Part shown: positions 15,889-24,343 of the stretch, one piece after another
Layout of the letters: each line of letters starts with the position of its first letter
How positions within the stretch are numbered: position 1 is the first letter of the stretch
DNA from: Lentzea sp. NBRC 105346
GTDB lineage: Bacteria > Actinomycetota > Actinomycetes > Mycobacteriales > Pseudonocardiaceae
NCBI RefSeq assembly: GCF_030269605.1
Contig: NZ_BSTQ01000001.1
Span: 1,014,850-1,078,849, forward strand
Direction of reading: 5' to 3'
Length of the DNA: 64,000 nucleotides
Program-made: the position numbers and the translations under genes
Notes under the pieces: model-generated
The model's database searches: none
What the model saw: only the letters and a program-made list of their open reading frames with translations
Told to the model about the DNA's origin: nothing

Positions 15889-17505
15889 ATGAGCATCCGG
15901 GCCTTCGCCTCGGTCGCGCTGGTCCTGGCGAGCGCACTGACCGTGCCCGTCGCCGGTGCTGCGGCCGGCGCCTCGGTGGTCGCCATCGACAGCGATGACA
16001 CCGACGCGCAAGTACTCGAGAAGGCGGGCAGCGTCGTCCCGTCCGAACGCCAGCGAACCTGGCAGCGCATGGAACTGACCGCGTTCCACCACTTCGGCCC
16101 GAACACGTTCACCGACCGTGAGTGGGGCACGGGCACCGAGGACCCGGACGTCTTCAACCCCGAGGACCTCGACACCGACCAGTGGATGCGCACGTTGCGC
16201 GACACCGGGTTCAAGCAGGCGATCCTGACCGTCAAGCACCACGACGGCTTCCTGCTCTACCCGACCCGCTACAGCACCCACTCGGTGAAGTACAGCTCGT
16301 GGCAGGACGGCGGCGGTGACGTCGTGCGGTCCTTTGTGGACTCCGCTCGGCGGCACGGCCTCAAGGTCGGCTTCTACCTGTCCCCGGCCGACCTGCACGA
16401 GGCCCAGCCGGGCGGCCGGTTCGGCAACAACAGCAAGCCCGTCGAGACGGAGATCCCCGAGGTCGGTCTGGACGGAACCCGGCCCGACGGCCCCCGGTTC
16501 ACCGTCACCGCCAACGACTACAACCGCTTCTACCTCAACACGATGTACGAGCTGCTCACCGAGTACGGCCACATCGACGAGGTGTGGTGGGACGGCGCGG
16601 ACGCCGTGGGCGGTAGCAAGGAGAAGTTCGTCTACCCGGACTGGATCCGGCTGGTCCGCACCCTGCAGCCCGACGCGGTGATCTTCCAGGACGGCGGCCC
16701 GGACGTGCGCTGGGTGGGCAACGAGAGCGGCGTCGCGCGCACGCGGGAACACAGCGTCCTGCCGTTCAACGGCGAAGCCGACGGCGCCGAGGACCGTCTC
16801 ACCAAACCGGATGACAACGGCGCAGCCGATCTGGGGAGCAACGCCCTCATCACGCAACGCCGCCCGGACGGCTCGCGCCGGTGGGACTACCTGAAGTGGC
16901 TGCCCGCCGAGTGCGACACCCCGATCGGCGGCGGCTGGTTCTGGCACCCCGGCCAGGACCCGAAGTCGTTGGGCGAGCTGCAGTCCATCTACTACGCCTC
17001 GGTCGGCCGCAACTGCCAGCTGCTGCTCAACATCGCACCCGACCGCCGCGGCAAGCTGCCCGACGCCGACGTGCAACGCCTGACCGAGCTCGCGCAGTGG
17101 CGCCACGACGTCTTCGGCACCGACTTCGCGCGCGGCGCACGGGCGACCGCCACCACGAGCACGCCCGGCAACCCGCCGGCGAGGGCGGTCGACGGCGACG
17201 ACACCACGTCGTGGCAGCCGACGGGCCGGACCGGCACGCTGACCCTCGACCTGCGGCGTGAACGGACCGTCGGCGCCATCGGGCTCCAGGAGAACCTCGG
17301 CGTGGGCCAGCGGGTGACCGGGTTCGCGGTGGACGCGTGGAACGGCAGCGCCTGGCAGCAGGTCGCGACCGGCACGACCATCGGCTACAAGCGCCTGCTC
17401 AAACTTTCGCCCTCGGTGACGACGACCCGGCTGCGCCTGCGCGTCACCGCCTCGCGAGCACTGCCCGCGATCGCGTCGTTCTCGGTGCACGCCCCCGGAC
17501 GCTAA
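15889..17505 (+). CDS. Secreted alpha-L-fucosidase (GH29) with C-terminal F5/8-type domain
   Basis: 538 residues with a Sec signal peptide (residues ~1-28, ending PVAGAAAG). The GH29 domain spans residues ~40-395: MELTAFHHFGPNTF, TVKHHDGFLLYPT, GFYLSPAD, and the catalytic nucleophile Asp235 in VWWDGADAVG. Residues ~405-535 are a discoidin/F5-8 type C carbohydrate-binding module (RAVDGDDTTSWQP, then LDLRRERTVGAIGLQENL). The enzyme releases L-fucose from glycans outside the cell. GGGAG eight bases before ATG 15889 supports the start. It is transcribed alone, downstream of a terminator. Confidence 0.92.
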   Translation: MSIRAFASVALVLASALTVPVAGAAAGASVVAIDSDDTDAQVLEKAGSVVPSERQRTWQRMELTAFHHFGPNTFTDREWGTGTEDPDVFNPEDLDTDQWMRTLRDTGFKQAILTVKHHDGFLLYPTRYSTHSVKYSSWQDGGGDVVRSFVDSARRHGLKVGFYLSPADLHEAQPGGRFGNNSKPVETEIPEVGLDGTRPDGPRFTVTANDYNRFYLNTMYELLTEYGHIDEVWWDGADAVGGSKEKFVYPDWIRLVRTLQPDAVIFQDGGPDVRWVGNESGVARTREHSVLPFNGEADGAEDRLTKPDDNGAADLGSNALITQRRPDGSRRWDYLKWLPAECDTPIGGGWFWHPGQDPKSLGELQSIYYASVGRNCQLLLNIAPDRRGKLPDADVQRLTELAQWRHDVFGTDFARGARATATTSTPGNPPARAVDGDDTTSWQPTGRTGTLTLDLRRERTVGAIGLQENLGVGQRVTGFAVDAWNGSAWQQVATGTTIGYKRLLKLSPSVTTTRLRLRVTASRALPAIASFSVHAPGR

Positions 17506-17586
17506 CCGGGACGCGGTCGTTCCGGAAACGCCGCGACCAGGCACGGGACCGCCCTGGGACCTCTACGGGACCGGGGTGGCTCGTGG

Positions 17587-18525
17587 TCAGGCCCGGCACT
17601 CCGCCTTCACGGCCGACGCGGCATGGTGCGCGTAGGTGGGCCCGGAGGAGTTCCAGTCCTGCCCGCGGGAGAGCAGTTGCACCGCGAGCTTGCCGCTGCG
17701 CACGGAGAACGTCCCGGTCCCGACCCACTTCCCGCGCTGGTCGACCTGCTTGATCACGAACGACCCGATGGGCGACCCGGACGGCCGGTCGCCGTCGAAC
17801 ACACGGTACGAGGTCGGGTTGCCCCCGACCTCTTCCAACGACCCGTTGGGGATGTAGACCGACAGCGAGCAGGACCCCGACGAGATCGGCCCGGTCGAGA
17901 ACGTCCACAGCCCGAAGGCCGACGAGTCGTCCTTGTTCGCGTCCCCGGACATGGGGATGGACACGAAGGCCGACCCGCACCCGCTGCCGTGGTCGACCCA
18001 CCCCTCCCTGCCGTCGCGGTACGAGCCCACGCCCGCGAACCCGCCGCAGCCGGGCCCGGCGGTCCCGGAGAACGACGGCGGCGCCTTCACCCCTTGGGCG
18101 GGTGTACCCGGTGTACCCGGTGTGCCCGGTGCCGGCGGCGCCTCCGATGTCGGCGGCACGCTGGTGAGCGGCACCGGCGACGACGAGAACTGCCCGATCA
18201 GGTTGGGATCGGGCGTCATCACGCCAGGCACATACCCACCGTTGGGCTCGGTCGTCTGCGCGGTCGCGGGCGGCGGCTCCGGCGACCCACCGCTCACGAG
18301 CGTTCCGGTGATCACGGCGGCACCGACCAGCAACGCTCCGGCCACGGCGATCACCGGCAGCTTGAACTTCCGCTCTCTGGTCGCAGCGGCGGCGGCCGGC
18401 AGCTCCGCTGGCGCCTGCCAACGCGCGGTGATCCGGGCGCGCGCGTCCGCCATGAGGGTGGGGTCAGCAGTCACGTGTGTCGCCGCGTGCGGCTCACCCG
18501 GCGACGACGGGACCTCGGTCGACAT
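17587..18525 (-). CDS. Membrane-anchored extracellular protein of unknown function
   Basis: 312 residues from ATG 18525, preceded by TTGGAGG at good spacing; the frame is open further upstream but that part is unlikely to be translated. A cytoplasmic N-terminus of ~65 residues precedes one membrane helix (KLPVIAVAGALLVGAAVITG). A Pro/Thr/Ser linker with three GTP repeats (APGTPGTPGTPAQG) follows, then a C-terminal beta-rich domain containing several Cys and the segment KQVDQRGKWVGTGTFSV. That last part resembles golvesin C-terminal-like carbohydrate- or surface-associated beta domains, which is a fold impression only. The layout suggests an anchored sensor or surface protein. It diverges from the orphan adenylation gene. 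Confidence 0.65.
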   Translation of the reverse strand: MSTEVPSSPGEPHAATHVTADPTLMADARARITARWQAPAELPAAAAATRERKFKLPVIAVAGALLVGAAVITGTLVSGGSPEPPPATAQTTEPNGGYVPGVMTPDPNLIGQFSSSPVPLTSVPPTSEAPPAPGTPGTPGTPAQGVKAPPSFSGTAGPGCGGFAGVGSYRDGREGWVDHGSGCGSAFVSIPMSGDANKDDSSAFGLWTFSTGPISSGSCSLSVYIPNGSLEEVGGNPTSYRVFDGDRPSGSPIGSFVIKQVDQRGKWVGTGTFSVRSGKLAVQLLSRGQDWNSSGPTYAHHAASAVKAECRA

Positions 18526-18851
18526 ACTTCCGGCCTCCAACTCTGTTCCGGACAGGAGTACGGGCCGATCACCCCGGAAGCCCACTCCGGGGCGAAAACG
18601 AAACCATTTCGCGATGTTATCCGTTGACCTCCGACAACCCGACGGCCCAACGCTCACGACCGAATGGCCCAATGCCTTCGAACCCTTTTCTTCCCAAACA
18701 AACCGTGAGAGCGATCCCATTCCCGTGAATTGATCAGGACGCCCATCCGATCGAGATCGGCAATCGTCTTTCGACCACGCCGTGTTGGCCATTGGACACG
18801 TTCGCCGTCAATACGATCCGGCCGCCCAAAATCCCCGAGAAGGGTCATCTA
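18526..18851. other. Divergent intergenic region
   Basis: This stretch of about 325 bases separates the membrane-anchored protein from the orphan adenylation gene and is less GC-rich than its surroundings. It must contain the promoters of both. The only symmetric element I see is CCGATC-GA-GATCGG at 18747-18760, a possible operator. An earlier in-frame TTG at 18792 could start the adenylation gene, but the TTG at 18852 has AGAAGGG at normal spacing. I see no RNA gene and no further coding region. Confidence 0.5.
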
Positions 18852-19994
18852 TTGCGCGTCGTTCCGGACAACCAGCAGATCGCGTGGAACGACACAGCGG
18901 TCGACCTACCCCGATCCACGCTCCCGGCGCTGCTCAGACAGGCCGCCGACACGTCACCCGACGTGGTCGCCGTCCGCGACTCCACCGGATCGCTCACCTA
19001 CTTGGAACTGGTGGAGCGGGTCCACCAGTTCGCGCACCACCTTGATGAACTCGGCGCTCGGCGCGGGACCCGGATCGCCTGCGCACTGCCGCGTGGCATT
19101 GATGCCGTGGTCGCGCAGGCGGCGGTGTTCGCGGTCGGTGCGATCTACGTTCCGGTCGATTCTTCGACACCTGCGGCTGGGGACATCGTCGTCGGGCCTG
19201 CGGAGATCCGCGATCCGCGCATTGCGGATCAGCCGGCGGTGCCGTTGGACCATGATCCCGGCTTCGAGGACATCGCCTATTTGATCCACAGCTCCGGAGG
19301 CCCGGTTGCTGTGTCGCATGGCGCGATCGCTCATTCCACGTTGGCGCGGCTGCATCGGTACGGCGTTGCCGTTCGGCGGTTCGCGCTCATTTCTGCTCTG
19401 ACGTCCGACGCTTCGCTCGCCGGGATTTGGTGGACGCTGGCGTCCGGCGGCGAACTGGTTCTGTTGTCCCCGGATACGTCCACCGCTGTTGTTGAGCTGA
19501 CTGCGGCTGTGTCTTCGGGCGGTGTTAGCCACACCCTCCTCACGCCCTCGCTGCACCATGCGCTGTTGTCGGCTGTGGACGAGGTGGCGCCTGGGATGCG
19601 GCAGGTGATCGTTACCGGGGCGTCGTGTCCGGCATCGTTGGTGTCCTCGCACTACCGGTTGCTGCCGGAGGTTTCGCTGGTCCAGGAGTACGGGCCTGTT
19701 GAGGCCGCTGGGTGGTGCACTTCGGCGACGTTGTCGCCCGGTGCGCCGGTGGCGGTTGGGACGCCTATCGCCAATGCCTCGGTTTGGGTGCTTGCCGGTG
19801 ATCGGCTTGCCGAGGCTGGTGAGGTGGGTGAGGTGTGCGTTGGTGGCGCCGGTCTGGCGTTCGGTTACCTCGGGGCACCTGGGTTGACTGCCGCTCGGTT
19901 CGGGCCGCACCCCGTTGATGCTGGTCGGGTCGTGTTTCGGACTGGGGATCTTGGGCGGTGGCGGTTGGATGGACAGTTGGAGGTATTGGGTTAG
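18852..19994 (+). pseudogene. Orphan, truncated NRPS adenylation core (A1-A7 only)
   Basis: 380 residues recognisable as the large N-terminal subdomain of an amino-acid adenylation domain. Visible are LTYLELVERVHQFAHHL (A1 region), VPVDSSTPAAGD, VQEYGPVEAAG (A5) and VVFRTGDLGRWRLDGQLEVLG (A7). The phosphate-binding A3 loop is degenerate: HSSGGPVAVSHG replaces YTSGSTGxPKG and has lost the Lys. The frame stops right before the A8 hinge, so the C-terminal subdomain with the catalytic A10 Lys and any carrier domain are missing. The stop codon (19992-19994) abuts the left inverted repeat of the DUF222 element. Many codons end in T, unlike the core NRPS genes. Most simply this is a remnant; a trans-acting half of a split A domain is the alternative (see findings). 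Confidence 0.7.
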
Positions 19995-19995
19995 T

Positions 19996-20190
19996 TGGCT
20001 TTGGACGCGGCTGCGCCGCGACACGTTGGCATTTTCGTGCGGGCCCGGCGCTAGGGCGCCTGGCCCGCACGAAAATGCCAACGTACCGAGACGGTGGTTG
20101 GCCGCCGTCGTGGTCCCGATCCTGTCCAGACTTGCGTCGTTCGGTGCGGTTGCGGGCGTGGCTGGGATGAGGTGGCTGGAGTTCCGTAGA
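19996..20190 (+). repeat. Left inverted-repeat arm with 62-nt hairpin
   Basis: The arm starts TGGCTTTGGACGCGGCTGCG. It contains a hairpin at 20023-20084 with a perfect 23-bp stem beginning ACGTTGGCATTTTCG and an inner stem-loop GGCGCTAGGGCGCC. It then continues through GTTGCGGGCGTGGC. The matching arm, inverted, lies at 21414-21606. Confidence 0.85.
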
Positions 20191-20263
20191 TTTATTTTCA
20201 CCCGATAGTGGTCTCCATTGCGGGGTGGGTCGTTTAATTGTGATCTTGCGGTAGATTTGTGCC

Positions 20264-21403
20264 ATGGACCGAGCGGCGGCTATCGACAATATGCTGTTCA
20301 TACAAAAGCAAGTTGATTACTGGCAGGCCCAGCTATTGCGTCAGCTGGCCGACTTCGCCATCGGTACCGCCGACGACGAATTCGCGGCGGCCGAGATCGT
20401 CGCGGCGATGAAGTGGACCTCGAAGTGGGCCGAGGATCAGCTGCTGGTCGCGCGGGAAACCGTCACCAAGCTGCCCCGCACGGTCGACGCCCTGCAGGCG
20501 GGGGAGATCGACTCCTACAAGGCGAAGATCCTGTTCAACTACACCCACCGGCTCACCGCCGACCAGGCCGCAGAGGTCGAGGAACGGGCGCTGGTCAAGG
20601 CACCGGGACAGACCAGCACCCAGCTGCGCCGCTCGTTGCAGCGCATCGTGATGGCGGTGGATCCCGAGGGTTGCGCCGAGCGGCGGGAGGCGCGCAAGGC
20701 CGAGCGGATCGCCGGGATCGAGGAGCGGGTCGACGACATGGTGAAGCTGTTCGCCTGGCTGCCCGCCGACCGGGGCATTGCGGCTGCGCATCGGGTGGAC
20801 AAGCTGGCGCGGGCGGCGAAGTTTCCTGGTGACACGCGCACGTTGAGCCAGCGCCGGGCCGACGTGGTCGCGGACATGCTCCTCGCGACGCCCGACCACA
20901 CCCCGAGCGTGAAGGTCAACCTCAACGTCACCGTCTCCTCGACCACCCTCATGGGCCTGGATGATCACCCCGGCGAACTGCAGGGCTACGGCCCGATCAG
21001 CGCCGAACTGGCCCGCGAGCTCGCGGGTGACTCGACGTGGCGTCGACTGCTCACCGATCCGCAGTCAGGGATGCTGCTGGATGTGGGCACCAGCACCTAC
21101 CGGCCGCCGGAGCATCTGCGCCGGTTCCTGTGGGCGCGTGATCAGACGTGCCGCCAGCCGGGTTGCATGATGCCCGCGCAACGGTGCGAACTCGACCACA
21201 CGGTGCCCTGCCCCGACGGCCCCACGGCGGCCTGCAACCTGTGCCCCTTCTGCAAGCATCATCATCGCTTGAAGCACAAGAGCAACTGGGCGGTCACCCA
21301 GCCGATCCCCGGGCACTTCATCTTCAAGGCCCCGTCGGGAAAGGTGTACGTCCGCGAACCCGAACCGGTCCTCGCTGGCTTCCCGGCCGATCCACCCTTC
21401 TAA
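20264..21403 (+). CDS. DUF222 domain HNH endonuclease (REP13E12-like)
   Basis: 379 residues. The N-terminal ~260 residues are the alpha-helical DUF222 domain (MDRAAAIDNMLF, AQLLRQLADFA, LPRTVDALQAGEIDSYKAKI). The C-terminus is an HNH nuclease: zinc-type Cys in CRQPGC, the catalytic CELDHTVP (D311, H312) and CPFCKHHHRLKH (Cys330, H332-334). Members are present in many copies in mycobacteria and Pseudonocardiales, and they are the 13E12 repeat proteins used as prophage target sites in M. tuberculosis; their own function is unsettled. The gene is enclosed by hairpin-bearing inverted repeats, suggesting that the protein acts on those ends. No partner gene is present. Confidence 0.9.
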   Translation: MDRAAAIDNMLFIQKQVDYWQAQLLRQLADFAIGTADDEFAAAEIVAAMKWTSKWAEDQLLVARETVTKLPRTVDALQAGEIDSYKAKILFNYTHRLTADQAAEVEERALVKAPGQTSTQLRRSLQRIVMAVDPEGCAERREARKAERIAGIEERVDDMVKLFAWLPADRGIAAAHRVDKLARAAKFPGDTRTLSQRRADVVADMLLATPDHTPSVKVNLNVTVSSTTLMGLDDHPGELQGYGPISAELARELAGDSTWRRLLTDPQSGMLLDVGTSTYRPPEHLRRFLWARDQTCRQPGCMMPAQRCELDHTVPCPDGPTAACNLCPFCKHHHRLKHKSNWAVTQPIPGHFIFKAPSGKVYVREPEPVLAGFPADPPF

Positions 21404-21413
21404 ATCAACAAAC

Positions 21414-21606
21414 AACGAAACTCAAGCCACACATCCCGGCCACGCCCGCAACCGCACCAAAGCTACGCAAGTCTGGGCGGTGTCTGGGGCACGACGGCAG
21501 CCAACCACAGACCTCGGTACGTTGGCATTTTCGCGCGGACGCGGCGCCCTAGCGCCGTGGCCGCGCGAAAATGCCAACGTGTCGCGGCGCAGCCGCGTCC
21601 AAGCCA
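21414..21606 (-). repeat. Right inverted-repeat arm with 62-nt hairpin
   Basis: Reverse complement of the left arm. Its hairpin is at 21519-21580, with a perfect 20-bp outer stem and the same inner GGCGCTAGGGCGCC (read on the minus strand). One outer-stem pair differs from the left copy as C-G instead of T-A, a compensated change. It ends CCGCGTCCAAGCCA at 21606. Confidence 0.85.
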
Positions 21607-21651
21607 GGACCTTCCATCCGTACAAGACCGCAGGCGCCGCCAGGAAGCACC

Positions 21652-22005
21652 ATGGACACCATGCCGACATGGGACGAAGTCGTCGAGATGGCGCAGCAGC
21701 TGCCCGAGGTCGAGGTGACGACCTGGTACCGCACCCCGGCCCTCAAGGTCGCAGGCAAGGGCTTCGCCCGCCTACGAACCGAGGCCGAGGGCGGCCTGGT
21801 CCTGATGTGCGGCCTCGACGAGAAGGAAGCACTCCTCGCAACCGGCGACCCGGCGTTCTACACGACCCCGCACTACGACGGCCACGGTTCAATCCTCGTC
21901 GACCTGACAAAAGTGGACGCCGGTCAACTCAAGGAACTCATCGAGGAGTCCTGGCGCCAAAAAGCCCCGACCCGCCTAAAGCGCGGCGAGGCGTCGCACG
22001 ACTGA
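21652..22005 (+). CDS. MmcQ/YjbR-family protein
   Basis: 117 residues from ATG 21652, with AGGAAG at good spacing. The text MPTWDEVVEMAQQLPEVEVTTWYRTPALKVAGKGFARL, followed by FYTTPHYDGHGSILVDL and ELIEESWRQKAP, matches the MmcQ/YjbR family over its full length. These small cytoplasmic proteins are described as DNA-binding-like, but their role is not established. It starts 46 bases after the DUF222 element, which could have displaced its original promoter. Its 3' end overlaps the convergent glycosyltransferase gene by 30 bases. Confidence 0.85.
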   Translation: MDTMPTWDEVVEMAQQLPEVEVTTWYRTPALKVAGKGFARLRTEAEGGLVLMCGLDEKEALLATGDPAFYTTPHYDGHGSILVDLTKVDAGQLKELIEESWRQKAPTRLKRGEASHD

Positions 22006-23055
22006 CCCAGGCGAAGGCATGGAGGCGATCTCGTCCCGCACCTCCCGCGCAGCAACGCCAAGCTTCTCGTCAGCCAACAGGCGCGACACCAACGAAGCAG
22101 ACGCGTCGGCCGCAGTCGCCTGAATACCGGCCCCACGATCGTGCACAGCCTGAGCAGTGATGAACCGATCGGAACCATCGGGCAGCACCAGCTGCGGAAT
22201 ACCCTCGGCGAGCGCCGCCAACGCGGTACCCGAACCACCGTGGTGAATGGCCGCGTCAGACGTCCGCAGCAGGCCATCCCAAGGCACCCACCCGTACGAA
22301 TGAACGTTGGGCGGCAACGGCCCCAGCGTGTCGATGTCCAAGCTACCCATGGCAAGGACGAACTCGGCGTCCACAGCAGAAGCAGCCGACACCACGGCCT
22401 CCAGCCGAGCCAGACCGTCCACTTTGGGCGCAATCGTCCCGAGAGTCACGGCGATCCGCGGCCGAGAACCGCGCGGAGGCACCGCACCACCAGTGCTATG
22501 CGGGGTAGGACGCAACGGCCACCCGCGCGAGACACCACCCACCATGCTCGGCGGCGCAACATCCAGCGAGTACCCGGCAGGCAGCGCAACGCCCATCTCG
22601 TCGAGCATCAGCCGGTGCAGCGGCGCGATATCGGTGAACCCCAGATCGTGCCGAACCGCCGGAACGCCCAGCGCTGCGGCAGCCACAGCCGCGACCGGAA
22701 AGACGTAGTCGTACACGATGACGTCTGGAGACCAAGACCGGGCCACCGAAGTCATCTGATCGACCAATACGGAGTTGACCAAGGCAGCCAAGGGCACATA
22801 TGCCTGCCGATCGGCGGAGTTGGTTTCGAACGTTCGTTGTAACAACTCGGGACGATGTGTTCGCCCCAGCGCACGGATCTCGGTGAACCAATTTACGTTA
22901 CGGTCGATGTTCACGAAGGGCACATCGCCCACGATCTCGCCGCCCTGCAGTGAGGCGACCAGCACGTCATGCCCCTGCCCCTGAGCGGCTGCAAGCAGGC
23001 TGACCAGCGGAAACAGATGTCCGGCGCCGGGTGCGCCACAAAAGAGAACCCTCAT
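21976..23055 (-). CDS. GT1-family glycosyltransferase (MGT/natural-product type)
   Basis: 359 residues from ATG 23055, beginning MRVLFCGAPGAGHLFPLVSL, the usual N-terminal Rossmann motif of antibiotic glycosyltransferases; a GTG at 23073 would add six residues. The nucleotide-sugar-binding C-terminal domain has IAVTLGTIAPK, YGWVPWDGLL and HHGGSGTALAALAEGIPQL, with LPDGSDRF in place of the more common PxxxDQ end. GT-B enzymes of this family decorate small molecules from NDP-sugars. Its position near the NRPS genes suggests it glycosylates the peptide (Ser, Thr or an aromatic hydroxyl), but no deoxysugar genes are present, so a common NDP-hexose would be used. No clear Shine-Dalgarno is seen. 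Confidence 0.85.
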   Translation of the reverse strand: MRVLFCGAPGAGHLFPLVSLLAAAQGQGHDVLVASLQGGEIVGDVPFVNIDRNVNWFTEIRALGRTHRPELLQRTFETNSADRQAYVPLAALVNSVLVDQMTSVARSWSPDVIVYDYVFPVAAVAAAALGVPAVRHDLGFTDIAPLHRLMLDEMGVALPAGYSLDVAPPSMVGGVSRGWPLRPTPHSTGGAVPPRGSRPRIAVTLGTIAPKVDGLARLEAVVSAASAVDAEFVLAMGSLDIDTLGPLPPNVHSYGWVPWDGLLRTSDAAIHHGGSGTALAALAEGIPQLVLPDGSDRFITAQAVHDRGAGIQATAADASASLVSRLLADEKLGVAAREVRDEIASMPSPGSVVRRLAAL

Positions 23056-23122
23056 GTAGATAATTGTGTTCACACGGGTGCAAGTTTCTATCAGAGTATC
23101 GAAAGAAACGAGGATCGCTCAG

Positions 23123-24343
23123 GTGCCGGAGCGGGTGGTACGGCTTTACAAGAATTATCAACTATCGAACAGCCTGCTGGTGTGGCTGCCGATCTTCTAC
23201 CTTTACCAGCGTGAAAGCGGTCTCAGCGACGGGCAGATCTTCGGCATTCAGGCGATCTATTACGTCGCGTTCTGCCTGCTGGACGTCCCAACCGGCATGA
23301 TCGCCGATCGGTACGACTACCGGCGGTTCCTGCAGGCCGGCGCGGCGCTGCTGACACTCGCGAACCTCGTGCCGGTCTTCTTCCCGTCGTACTGGGGCTT
23401 CCTCACCCACTTCATGATCATCGCGCTGGCCTACTCGTTCACCTCCGGCGCGGGCAGCGCGTACGTCTACGAGTACCTGCACCGCAGCGGCGCCGACCAT
23501 GCCTACCGGCAGGCCGAGGGCAGCGCCCGCGCGTACGCGTTGATCGGGCGGGTCGTGTGCCTGCCCGCCGCCGGTGTGCTGATGCAGTGGGAACCGACGG
23601 CGCCGTACTGGCTGTCGGCGGTCGCGACGACGGCGGCTTTCGTTGTCGCGCTGCGGTTTCCCAAGCTGCCACCTGGGACTGTCCACCACGAGAACGCGAG
23701 TGTCGCGCAGGCGTGGAACGTGCTGCGCCGGGCACCGCTGCTCGCGCTGATCATGGTGCAGGGCGTCGCGATCTTCACGCTCGCGCGGATCCTCCAGGCG
23801 AACCTGTTCCAGCCCGTGCTGGACGCCAAACACCTGCCGGTGGCGTGGTTCGGCGTGCTGATGGCGGCCACGCAGCTGTTCGAGGCGGCGGGTGCGGCGC
23901 GGCCGGGACTGTTGCGCCGCCGGGTGAGCGACCTCGGAGCCGTGTTCGGCCTGACCGTGATCATGGCGGTCTGCCTGGCGTTCATCGTGCCCGCGGGCAT
24001 CGCCGGGACGATCGCGTGTCTGTGCGTGTTCTCGCTCGCGACCGGACTGTCGTTCCCCGTGCAGCGGCAGCTGATGAACGACGCGATCAGCGACCCGCGC
24101 ACCCGCGCGACCCTGCTGTCGGCGGAGTCGCTGATCGACCGGGCGGTGTGCTCCGGCGCGATCTTCGTGCTCGGCAGCTACCTGTCGGCGGGCGCGATGA
24201 ACACCTTCCTGGTGCACGCCGCGATCACCACCGTGGTGCTGATGATCGCGATCGCCGTGCTGATCAAGTGGGTCCGGCTACGGCAGGGTGACCACCTGCG
24301 ACGCCACCGCGAGGCCAGCTCCGAACCCGACCAGCAGCGCTGA
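23123..24343 (+). CDS. MFS transporter
   Basis: 406 residues from GTG 23123, with GAGG about nine bases upstream; the frame extends to 23066, which would run into the divergent glycosyltransferase start. Twelve hydrophobic segments are recognisable. The loop between helices 2 and 3 has the MFS signature DVPTGMIADRYDYRRFL. YLYQRESGLSDGQIF near the N-terminus is typical of a small MFS subgroup. A role as a self-resistance or product exporter of the nearby cluster is plausible by position. Its C-terminus overlaps the 3' end of the convergent ketosynthase gene by 66 bases. Confidence 0.85.
   Translation: MPERVVRLYKNYQLSNSLLVWLPIFYLYQRESGLSDGQIFGIQAIYYVAFCLLDVPTGMIADRYDYRRFLQAGAALLTLANLVPVFFPSYWGFLTHFMIIALAYSFTSGAGSAYVYEYLHRSGADHAYRQAEGSARAYALIGRVVCLPAAGVLMQWEPTAPYWLSAVATTAAFVVALRFPKLPPGTVHHENASVAQAWNVLRRAPLLALIMVQGVAIFTLARILQANLFQPVLDAKHLPVAWFGVLMAATQLFEAAGAARPGLLRRRVSDLGAVFGLTVIMAVCLAFIVPAGIAGTIACLCVFSLATGLSFPVQRQLMNDAISDPRTRATLLSAESLIDRAVCSGAIFVLGSYLSAGAMNTFLVHAAITTVVLMIAIAVLIKWVRLRQGDHLRRHREASSEPDQQR

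Larger units (their letters stand above)
19996..21606. mobile_element. Putative DUF222-HNH element bounded by long hairpin-bearing inverted repeats
   Basis: A single DUF222-HNH gene sits between two arms of about 190 bases that are reverse complements of each other along most of their length by eye. Each arm contains a 62-nt hairpin. The left end coincides with the truncation of an adenylation gene; the right end is 46 bases before the YjbR-like gene. DUF222-HNH proteins form the REP13E12 repeat family in Mycobacterium tuberculosis. Mobility is inferred: no transposase of a known class and no clear target duplication is seen. Confidence 0.6.

Noticed and set aside
18085..18135. Tandem GGTGTACCC-type repeat that could look like a small array
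   Set aside because: It lies in the coding sequence of the membrane-anchored protein and encodes its GTP-repeat linker. There are no spacers, so it is not CRISPR.
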